Source: JAGPCK01 sp041675505 (GTDB taxonomy: Bacteria > Bacteroidota > Bacteroidia > UKL13-3). Taken from it: a DNA stretch of 64,000 bases. The notes below the pieces were generated by a model. That model was not told the DNA's origin, did not search any database, and worked only from the letters and a program-made list of their open reading frames with translations. Location of the stretch: contig JBAYTR010000006.1 of NCBI GenBank assembly GCA_041675505.1, forward strand, positions 1 to 64,000. The letters are read 5' to 3'. Shown in pieces: positions 35,189 to 41,310 of the stretch. Made by a program: the position numbers and the translations under genes. Each line of letters begins with the position of its first letter. Position 1 is the stretch's first letter.

Positions 35189-36492
35189 ATTACAGGCGTA
35201 CCATATAAATCAAACTCTTCAGCAGAAGTAATTTTAACCTGAACAAAGTCGCCTATGCGCACGTAATTTTCAGCAGGAATAAGCACTTCGTTGTCCACCT
35301 CAGGTGAGTCAAACTCAGTTCTACCGATAAAGTGATTACCCTCTTTACGGTCAATAAGCACCTTGAGTGTTTGCCCTACACGACTCTTATTAACTTGAGC
35401 AGAAATATCCTGCTGTATCTCCATAATGGTTGCCGCCCGCTCTTCTTTTACTTCCTGAGGAACATCGTCTTCCAAAGTATGTGAATGTGTACCTTCCTCA
35501 TGAGAGTAAGTGAATATTCCCAAACGCTCAAAGCGGCTTTGTTTTACAAAATCTGCCAGTTGTTCAAAATCGTCTTCTGTTTCTCCCGGGTGTCCGGCAA
35601 TCAACGTAGTGCGGAAAGCTATTCCCGGAACTTTTTGTCTAACCATATCTACCAGTTCCTCGGTACGTTTACGGGTAATCCCTCTGCGCATGGTTTTGAG
35701 CATATTGTCGCTGATGTGCTGCAATGGCATATCAATGTATTTGCAAATATTTTCCCGCTCGCGCATTACATCCAGCACCTCCAACGGAAACTGTGAAGGA
35801 TAAGCATAATGTAAACGAATCCACTCCACACCGTTCACATCAGAGAGTGCTCGCAATAAATCAGGCAGCTTACGGTCGTTATATAAATCAAGTCCGTAAT
35901 AAGTACTGTCTTGTGCAATAATCAACAATTCTTTCGTACCGTTTTTAACCAGGTGCTGCGCTTCTTTTACCAATTGGTCTATAGGTTTGGAAACGTGTTT
36001 GCCTCGCATAATTGGAATGGCACAAAAAGAACAAGGCCTGTCGCAACCTTCAGCAATTTTAAGGTAAGCATAGTGCTGAGGGGTAGTGAGCGAACGTTCA
36101 CCTATTAATTCATGTTTATAATCTGCACCCAGCGCATTGAGCAACTGAGGCAAATGCATGGAACCAAAGTATTGGTCCACCTCAGGAATTTCTTTTTCTA
36201 AATCGGGCTTGTAACGCTGAGACAGGCATCCGGTAACAAAAACCTGCTCCACCTGCCCCTGCTGTTTGGCCTCTACGTAACGTAAAATGGTATCCACCGA
36301 TTCCTGCTTGGCATTATCAATAAAGCCGCAGGTATTAATCACTACAATATTTGCATCGTCCTTAGCTGATTCATGTTCAACTTCAATATTGTTCGCTTTT
36401 AACTGCGAGTACAACACCTCTGAATCAACAATATTTTTGGAACAACCCAGGGTTACAATATTTATTTTCTTTTTACGTGTTTTGGTTTTCAT
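35185..36492 (-). CDS. rimO: Ribosomal protein S12 methylthiotransferase
   Basis: Radical-SAM enzyme that methylthiolates the conserved aspartate of ribosomal protein S12. 435 residues. N-terminal UPF0004 cluster cysteines Cys17, Cys55 and Cys89; radical-SAM cluster Cys150-x3-Cys154-x2-Cys157 (CDRPCSFC); C-terminal TRAM domain ending DLYGTPVI. The motif IMRGKHVSK separates it from MiaB. It begins 5 bp after ftsY and overlaps bshC. Confidence 0.96.
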   Translation of the reverse strand: MKTKTRKKKINIVTLGCSKNIVDSEVLYSQLKANNIEVEHESAKDDANIVVINTCGFIDNAKQESVDTILRYVEAKQQGQVEQVFVTGCLSQRYKPDLEKEIPEVDQYFGSMHLPQLLNALGADYKHELIGERSLTTPQHYAYLKIAEGCDRPCSFCAIPIMRGKHVSKPIDQLVKEAQHLVKNGTKELLIIAQDSTYYGLDLYNDRKLPDLLRALSDVNGVEWIRLHYAYPSQFPLEVLDVMRERENICKYIDMPLQHISDNMLKTMRRGITRKRTEELVDMVRQKVPGIAFRTTLIAGHPGETEDDFEQLADFVKQSRFERLGIFTYSHEEGTHSHTLEDDVPQEVKEERAATIMEIQQDISAQVNKSRVGQTLKVLIDRKEGNHFIGRTEFDSPEVDNEVLIPAENYVRIGDFVQVKITSAEEFDLYGTPVI

Positions 36493-36497
36493 TTGTA

Positions 36498-37460
36498 TTA
36501 CCGGCTTATTCCTTTAAACAATGAATCTACGAATTCGGCTTTATTAAACAGTTGTAAATCGTTAATTCCCTCACCCACTCCAATATATTTTACCGGAATA
36601 TTGAATTGATCGGCAATACCAATTACCACACCTCCTTTAGCTGTACCGTCAAGTTTGGTAAGGGCCAATGCATTTACATCCGTTGCAGCGGTAAATTGTT
36701 TGGCTTGCTCAAAAGCATTTTGTCCGGTAGACGCATCAAGTATAAGCAACACCTCATGCGGGGCCTCGGGAATAATCTTAGCCATCACCCTTTTTATTTT
36801 GGTGAGCTCATTCATCAGGTTCACCTTGTTGTGCAAGCGACCTGCTGTGTCAATAATCACCACATCGGCATTTTCTTCTACTGCTTTTTTAACCGCATCA
36901 AAGGCAACTGCAGCCGGGTCGGTATTCATCCCGTGGGCTATAAAACCAACTCCTGAGCGCTCTGACCAAATGCGCAATTGCTCCACAGCGGCTGCACGGA
37001 AAGTGTCTCCGGCACCTAGTATTACTTTTTTACCTTCATTGGTGAAAAGATTGGCCAGTTTGCCAATGGTAGTGGTTTTTCCAACACCGTTTACACCTAC
37101 CACCATAATAACGTAGGGTTTGGCAATTTTAGTGAAATCATGTTGAGCGGCAGGCTGATGGCTGTTTTCAGAAAGCATTTGCACAATTTCATCGCGCAAA
37201 AGTGCATTCAGTTCATTGCTACCTACATATTTATCTTTAGCCACTCTATCCTGCAAACGGGCTATAATTTTTAAGGTAGTCTCCACTCCCACATCAGAAG
37301 AAATTAATATTTCTTCCAACTCATCTAAAAACTCGTCATCAACAGAGGTTTTTCCAACCAGTGCTTTGCTGATTTTATCAAAAAGACTGGTTTTGGTTTT
37401 TTCCAATCCCTGATCCAGCTTTTCTTTTTTGTCTTTACCAAACAGACCGAAAAATGCCAT
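36498..37460 (-). CDS. ftsY: Signal recognition particle receptor FtsY
   Basis: 320 residues. A short acidic N-terminus without the long A domain, then the NG domain: G1 GVNGVGKTT (122-130), DTFRAAAVEQL, DTAGRLHNKVNLMNEL, TKLDGTAKGG and IKYIGVGEGINDL-like closing motif. It receives ribosome-SRP complexes at the inner membrane. It heads ftsY-rimO-bshC, downstream of a terminator for the ribosomal genes, an arrangement conserved in Bacteroidota. Confidence 0.96.
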   Translation of the reverse strand: MAFFGLFGKDKKEKLDQGLEKTKTSLFDKISKALVGKTSVDDEFLDELEEILISSDVGVETTLKIIARLQDRVAKDKYVGSNELNALLRDEIVQMLSENSHQPAAQHDFTKIAKPYVIMVVGVNGVGKTTTIGKLANLFTNEGKKVILGAGDTFRAAAVEQLRIWSERSGVGFIAHGMNTDPAAVAFDAVKKAVEENADVVIIDTAGRLHNKVNLMNELTKIKRVMAKIIPEAPHEVLLILDASTGQNAFEQAKQFTAATDVNALALTKLDGTAKGGVVIGIADQFNIPVKYIGVGEGINDLQLFNKAEFVDSLFKGISR

Positions 37461-37480
37461 ACTGATTGAAATATTTAATT

Positions 37481-37521
37481 AAAAAAAAAGAGCTTCCCGA
37501 TACCTTTGAACGGAAAGCTCT
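37481..37521 (-). terminator. Terminator of the rpmB-rpmG-DUF4295 operon
   Basis: On the minus strand AGAGCTTTCCG pairs with CGGGAAGCTCT (one G-T wobble) around an 11-nt loop and is followed by nine T. It lies between the DUF4295 gene and ftsY. Confidence 0.9.
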
Positions 37522-37541
37522 TTCTTACTCAAAACGTAAAA

Positions 37542-37694
37542 TTACGCTTTAAAATGTTGTTTAATATTGTCATTGGGAACCATCTCTTCTTTGAAGGTAT
37601 AAGCTCCAGTTTTGGGGGACTTCACCGCACGTATAATTTTAGCAAACTCTTTACCGGCTCCGGTTTTCAGTGTTGCAACTACTTTCTTAGCCAT
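37542..37694 (-). CDS. Small DUF4295 protein
   Basis: 50 residues, starting MAKKVVATLKTGAGKEFAKI and ending NIKQHFKA, with 11 lysines. It matches DUF4295, a small basic family found in Bacteroidota next to rpmG, where it is suspected to be a ribosome-associated protein; that role is inference. It lies 22 bp downstream of rpmG and is followed by the operon terminator. Confidence 0.9.
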   Translation of the reverse strand: MAKKVVATLKTGAGKEFAKIIRAVKSPKTGAYTFKEEMVPNDNIKQHFKA

Positions 37695-37716
37695 TGTATT
37701 TTCTTACTTAAATGGA

Positions 37717-37899
37717 TTATTTAATTTCTTTGTGAACAGTTACACGCTTCAATATAGGGTTGTACTTCTTCAACTCTAAACGCTGTGTTGTTGTCTTTTT
37801 GTTCTTGGTGGTAATGTAACGCGATGTGCCATGCATACCGCTCTCTTTGTGCTCTGTGCACTCAAGTATTACCTGAATTCTGCTTCCTCTTTTAGCCAT
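37717..37899 (-). CDS. rpmG: 50S ribosomal protein L33
   Basis: 60 residues, MAKRGSRIQVILECTEHKESG..., with SRYITTKNKKTT and LELKKYNP typical of L33. It lacks the two CxxC pairs, so it is the zinc-free type. It lies 17 bp downstream of rpmB in the same operon. Confidence 0.96.
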   Translation of the reverse strand: MAKRGSRIQVILECTEHKESGMHGTSRYITTKNKKTTTQRLELKKYNPILKRVTVHKEIK

Positions 37900-37916
37900 G
37901 ATGCGTATATTTTAGC

Positions 37917-38150
37917 TTAAATAGAACCTTTTTTAATTAAATCGTTCAGGCAGGCAGCGATGCCTTTTTTGTTGATGGTGCGCATGGCCGATGTAGATAC
38001 TTTTAAAGTAATCCAGCGGTTTTCTTCTGGCAACCAGAACTTTTTTACCTGTAAATTAGGGTAAAACTTACGTTTTACTCTGTGGTTGGAGTGAGACACG
38101 TGGTTACCCACTATGGCTTTCTTACCGGTTAAATCACAAACTCTTGACAT
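37917..38150 (-). CDS. rpmB: 50S ribosomal protein L28
   Basis: 77 residues, MSRVCDLTGKKAIVGNHVSHSNHRVKRKFYPNLQ..., a complete L28 that makes up part of the large subunit. It is the first gene of the rpmB-rpmG-DUF4295 operon. The divergent gap to 38451 holds palindromes rather than a gene. Confidence 0.97.
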   Translation of the reverse strand: MSRVCDLTGKKAIVGNHVSHSNHRVKRKFYPNLQVKKFWLPEENRWITLKVSTSAMRTINKKGIAACLNDLIKKGSI

Positions 38151-38256
38151 AACTATTTTGCAAAAATGAGGTGCAAATATCTATAATTTCGAGTAATAAA
38201 CAAGCGGTTACTTAAAAAAATACTTAAAAAACAAAGCGAATCAGGGTTTTAGACAG

Positions 38257-38313
38257 GTTATTCGAGCCGTAATTCGGGCTTCGGGTGAATAACGTCAGTT
38301 GTAGCAACTGACG
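38257..38313. repeat. Two adjoining inverted repeats upstream of rpmB
   Basis: GTTATTC (38257-38263) pairs with GAATAAC (38287-38293) around an imperfect inner stem. Directly adjoining it, CGTCAGTTG-TAG-CAACTGACG (38293-38313) is a perfect 9-bp stem with a 3-nt loop. They lie in the 301-bp gap between rpmB and the divergent hydrolase gene. No T-run follows, so they do not look like terminators. Confidence 0.7.
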
Positions 38314-38332
38314 GCACGGCAATTGTCTCCCA

Positions 38333-38386
38333 CCCCGAGGGGCTGGACCCCTCGCGATTGTATAGCGCCCTTTCAGGGCTTAGCCG
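38333..38386 (-). repeat. Solitary REP-like element related to the array at 1-1172
   Basis: Read on the minus strand: ggctaa, GCCCT-GAA-AGGGC (stem 38367-38379), a 12-nt spacer, then CGAGGGG-TCCAG-CCCCTCG (38336-38354). The array units have the same two hairpins in the same order, the same 12-nt spacer and the same 7-bp stem/5-nt loop sizes, but with CGAAGGG/CCCTTCG: one base pair of the stem has changed from A-T to G-C on both sides. The first hairpin and its flank are identical. It sits in the rpmB/hydrolase gap. Confidence 0.82.
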
Positions 38387-38438
38387 GATTTGATGGTACG
38401 CAATCACATCAAAACTTAAACACATCAACACCTTGCCT

Positions 38439-38446
38439 TATCTTTG
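38439..38446 (+). promoter_or_regulatory. -7 promoter box of the alpha/beta hydrolase gene
   Basis: TATCTTTG, a perfect TAnnTTTG, ends 5 nt before ATG 38452. The open frame extends upstream through the REP-like element to 38323, but this box and protein homology support 38452. Confidence 0.65.
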
Positions 38447-38451
38447 CTGCC

Positions 38452-39219
38452 ATGCAATTGCATTACAATGTATACGGAACAGGCCAAACTCCTTTGGTAA
38501 TTTTACACGGTTTTATGGGTACAGCCGATAACTGGCACACCCTGGCTCAAAAATTTTCAGCTCACAGGCAGGTAGTTACCATTGACCTGCGTAACCACGG
38601 ACGCTCTCCTCACAGCGAAGAGTTTAGTATACCGTTAATGGCTGATGACGTTTTGCAGGTAATGCAGGAGCTGAACATACCGAACTGCCATCTGTTGGGG
38701 CATTCCATGGGTGGCAAAATTGCCATGTTTCTGGCATTACACTTTCCTGAAAAGGTTAATCGTTTATTGGTGGCAGATATTGCCCCCCGCGCTTACCACA
38801 GGGGGCATGACGATGTTTTTGATGCTCTTTTTGCAGTTGACCTGCCTAACCTTAAAACCCGCAAAGAGGCCGAAGAAGCTATGCTGCCCTTTGTACCTGA
38901 TTTTGGTGTACGCCAGTTTTTGCTGAAAAATCTGGCCCGTAATGAAGACGGCTCTTTTTACTGGAAAATGAACCTTTCTATATTGCATACCAAGTACGAA
39001 GAAATTATTGTTCAGATAGACCATACCCGACCTTACACTAAACCTGCACTTTTTGCACGGGGTGGAAATTCCAACTACATACGGGATAAGGATATAGATG
39101 ACATACACCGCTTGTTTCCGGTAGCTGAACTGATTACCATACCGCAAGCCGGGCATTGGCTGCATGCTGAACAACCCGCATTGTTCTTTGAAGCCGTGAC
39201 TGCATTTATTTCAAAATAA
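38452..39219 (+). CDS. Alpha/beta-fold hydrolase (YbfF-like esterase)
   Basis: 255 residues. Oxyanion-hole region LHGFMGTADNW, DLRNHGRSPHS, nucleophile elbow GHSMGG (Ser about 86-90) and catalytic His in AGHWLHAEQP; the acid is probably the Asp in the lid-following region. The pattern is closest to YbfF-type esterases, which hydrolyse acyl or malonyl-CoA and other esters in vitro; the natural substrate is unknown. Cytoplasmic, without a signal peptide. The following barrel gene begins 28 bp later. Confidence 0.9.
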   Translation: MQLHYNVYGTGQTPLVILHGFMGTADNWHTLAQKFSAHRQVVTIDLRNHGRSPHSEEFSIPLMADDVLQVMQELNIPNCHLLGHSMGGKIAMFLALHFPEKVNRLLVADIAPRAYHRGHDDVFDALFAVDLPNLKTRKEAEEAMLPFVPDFGVRQFLLKNLARNEDGSFYWKMNLSILHTKYEEIIVQIDHTRPYTKPALFARGGNSNYIRDKDIDDIHRLFPVAELITIPQAGHWLHAEQPALFFEAVTAFISK

Positions 39220-39234
39220 AAATAACAAATTGCT

Positions 39235-39242
39235 TATTTTCG
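39235..39242 (+). promoter_or_regulatory. Near-consensus -7 box of the gene at 39248
   Basis: TATTTTCG matches TAnnTTTG with one mismatch and ends 5 nt before ATG 39248, the same spacing as the perfect boxes elsewhere. Confidence 0.4.
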
Positions 39243-39247
39243 AACCA

Positions 39248-39889
39248 ATGTTAAAATCAAGGTTACTGTTGATTTCACTCCTTTGGGCCTCGCTGCTTTG
39301 CAGTACTGAGGCGCATGCTCAACGCTACGTATACCAAAAACTCACCTTAGTAAAAGACGGAGTAAGCGGCAGCATTGGGTTTGTGGGTGTAGCCCCCAGA
39401 TTACATACCATAGCCGGGAAAAATGCTTTTACCGCAGGCGTACAGTTGGGTTGGTACCTGAGTGATAAGTTTCTGATTGCTTCAACCATAGGCCAAACCA
39501 TTTCAAAAATAAAGCTGCCTTACAATTACTTTGACTTGGCCATTGTAGAGCAACATTGGGAGAACCGAATGGGGATTACACACCTGGCCTACATTCCCAA
39601 AACCTACAAACTGATTCACCCTGTTTTTGGAGTTGGATTTGGTGGCGGTGAGATTAAAGCCCGCATTGTTGATGATGCAACCTACCAGTTTTACAATGCC
39701 TCCAATTCCTATTATGCATTTATTGAACCTTATGCAGAGGCTGAACTAAATATATCGAAACATTTCAGAACCTCGCTGGGGGTTACGTATTCACATACTT
39801 TCTTCCAAACCAATCAGTACAGTAAAATTTCGGATGACCAACTCTCTTCTCCGGGTTTTTATCTCGCTTTCCGATTCGGAGAGTTTTGA
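39248..39889 (+). CDS. Outer-membrane beta-barrel protein, unknown role
   Basis: 213 residues from ATG 39248. Signal peptide ends EAHAQ (about residue 25). Repeated strand-like segments (AFTAGVQLGWYLSDKFLIASTIG, PVFGVGFGGGEIKA, SYYAFIEPYAEAELNIS, FRTSLGVTYSHTF) and a terminal FYLAFRFGEF ending in Phe mark a small barrel. It lacks identifiable ligand or enzyme motifs. Confidence 0.78.
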   Translation: MLKSRLLLISLLWASLLCSTEAHAQRYVYQKLTLVKDGVSGSIGFVGVAPRLHTIAGKNAFTAGVQLGWYLSDKFLIASTIGQTISKIKLPYNYFDLAIVEQHWENRMGITHLAYIPKTYKLIHPVFGVGFGGGEIKARIVDDATYQFYNASNSYYAFIEPYAEAELNISKHFRTSLGVTYSHTFFQTNQYSKISDDQLSSPGFYLAFRFGEF

Positions 39890-39930
39890 GAACGTTCCCT
39901 GCACAACTGCTGGTGGCTATTGCGAAGGAT

Positions 39931-39945
39931 AAGCTAATATAAAGA
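39931..39945. repeat. 15-bp direct repeat flanking mazEF, left copy
   Basis: AAGCTAATATAAAGA occurs here and again at 40719-40733, in the same orientation, on the two sides of mazEF. The sequence just upstream is also similar (gcgaaggat here, gcggatat there). The rest of the 124-bp gap shows nothing else. Confidence 0.6.
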
Positions 39946-40013
39946 AGACACAACAGATAAATACACTTTAGCGAGTTATGCCACTTGCCACCTCACGTAT
40001 ATTGGCAATAGTT

Positions 40014-40340
40014 TTAGTCTACAAACGTCTCTTGAATTACATCCTTTACTTTTCCAATTTCTTTGTCAGTAAGGGTATCAAAGCTCTTGACAATTCTTAT
40101 CCTGTCAATTGTTCGTATTTGATCAATTGCAATCCAGCCTTTTCTTGTATTGTGCTTTACTTCAACTCTTGTAGGATATGGCTTAGAGCTGCTTGTCATT
40201 GGAGCAACTACAATTGTCTGCAAGTACTTGTTCATTTCGTTTGGAGATAAAACAACACAAGGTCTTGTCTTTTTCATTTCGCTTCCAATCGTAGGGTCGA
40301 GATTAACCAATACGATGTCGTACTGATTTATTTGCTCCAT
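40014..40340 (-). CDS. mazF: MazF/PemK-family endoribonuclease toxin
   Basis: 108 residues. Typical MazF start INQYDIVLVNLDPTIGSEMKKTRPCVVLSPNEMN, with the conserved Arg (KTRP) and the TIVVAPMTSSS motif that form the active site; the later IAIDQIRTIDRIRIVK closes the fold. It should cut single-stranded RNA at short motifs. It overlaps the mazE antitoxin gene by 13 bp and is transcribed after it, as usual for type II toxin-antitoxin pairs. Confidence 0.95.
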   Translation of the reverse strand: MEQINQYDIVLVNLDPTIGSEMKKTRPCVVLSPNEMNKYLQTIVVAPMTSSSKPYPTRVEVKHNTRKGWIAIDQIRTIDRIRIVKSFDTLTDKEIGKVKDVIQETFVD

Positions 40341-40576
40341 TCTTCAAATGTTTCATCATCAAAAACGTCATTCATCAAAAGTTGGTCGTCACCATTTTCA
40401 TGCATTTTCATAAATGATTTCTCCCAACCCTTCCTCGATTCAACCTTCGGCTTTAGAATGATATATCCCTTTTCAAAAATTAACTCTATTTTGTCGCTAA
40501 TGTTATATTTCTCAAGAATTGTCTTAGAAAGCCTTATCCCTTTTGAGTTTCCTATGTTTATTACTGATAGTTCCAT
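40328..40576 (-). CDS. mazE: MazE-type antitoxin (AbrB/SpoVT fold)
   Basis: 82 residues. N-terminal swapped-hairpin DNA-binding domain (ELSVINIGNSKGIRLSKTILEKYNISDKIELIFEKGYIILKP). The acidic C-terminal tail (NDVFDDETFEEWSK) is the part that normally blocks MazF. It is the first gene of the pair, with spaced direct repeats immediately upstream that suit autoregulation. Confidence 0.93.
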   Translation of the reverse strand: MELSVINIGNSKGIRLSKTILEKYNISDKIELIFEKGYIILKPKVESRKGWEKSFMKMHENGDDQLLMNDVFDDETFEEWSK

Positions 40577-40577
40577 A

Positions 40578-40609
40578 ATTACAAATTGTTATTACAAAGT
40601 AATTACAAA
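40578..40609 (-). promoter_or_regulatory. Candidate MazEF operator: three spaced direct repeats
   Basis: The plus strand reads AATTACAAA (40578-40586), TATTACAAA (40590-40598) and AATTACAAA (40601-40609), spaced 12 and 11 bp, about one helical turn. They begin 1 bp upstream of the mazE start, where the promoter and operator of an autoregulated toxin-antitoxin operon should be. The remaining gap to 40818 holds only the right-hand 15-bp repeat. Confidence 0.6.
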
Positions 40610-40718
40610 AATATTTAAAATCCAAATTATCAAGGTTAAACAGGTTGATGACAAACAAGGTCTTTTTAAAAATACCGCCAACATTCCACGCTCTTGCTTA
40701 GTTACCGATGCGGATATA

Positions 40719-40733
40719 AAGCTAATATAAAGA
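40719..40733. repeat. 15-bp direct repeat flanking mazEF, right copy
   Basis: AAGCTAATATAAAGA, identical to 39931-39945. Together the copies bracket about 800 bp containing mazEF. Confidence 0.6.
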
Positions 40734-40818
40734 TAAAAGCGTAAAATAAAGCATGAACATAGCATTTAACGGCATTTGAGCGACTGCGCTATTAGCAACA
40801 GTTTTCTGCTGAGACTGA

Positions 40819-41244
40819 TTATAGTTTCTTTTTGTAAAACCATGTCCTGTGCCCAGCATAGTCTGTGAACAACAAGTAGTTGTTATCTATGTGTATAATT
40901 TCGAAAATTAAGGTATCGCTCTTCTTTCCATTCTCATCAAAGGTTTTCAACAAGCATTTTTTTGAGTCAATCATATATTTCCCGATTGTCTTATAATCGC
41001 CCTGATTGTCAATATATGTTCCTGATTCAGTATATGTACAAGTAGGTATTCCAAATCTGTATTTGGAAGGATCCTTTTGCAAACTGTCAAGTTTGGACAG
41101 TCTGCCCGAATACATTTTTATAAATCCCCAGTCACCATATAACTTTTCGAGAACGCAGTTATTCGTTTGCTTATAAAAGGAAGATAAGGTCAACGTAATT
41201 GTCAGCCAAACTAATGCTATCCAAATGAAAGATTTTTGAATCAT
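40819..41244 (-). CDS. Small secreted protein, lipocalin-like
   Basis: 141 residues. N-terminal hydrophobic segment (about 7-23) is a signal peptide or anchor. The mature part begins KLYGDWGFIKMY and continues with strand-turn repeats (GTYIDNQGDYKTIGKYMIDSKKCLLKTFDENGKKSDTLIFEIIHIDNNYLLF), the pattern of the lipocalin-like domains common in Bacteroidota. Two or three cysteines could form disulfides. It lies downstream of mazEF on the same strand as the next gene; its function is unknown. Confidence 0.72.
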   Translation of the reverse strand: MIQKSFIWIALVWLTITLTLSSFYKQTNNCVLEKLYGDWGFIKMYSGRLSKLDSLQKDPSKYRFGIPTCTYTESGTYIDNQGDYKTIGKYMIDSKKCLLKTFDENGKKSDTLIFEIIHIDNNYLLFTDYAGHRTWFYKKKL

Positions 41245-41310
41245 GGCTTTTAAAAATTACCACCAACTCCTGAACATCCGAAATTCTATTAAAAATGTTA
41301 AAGTTTTAGA

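Noticed and set aside
40332..40730. 132-residue plus-strand open frame across mazE.
   Set aside because: It is antisense to the well-supported mazE gene and its operator and shows no protein-like features.
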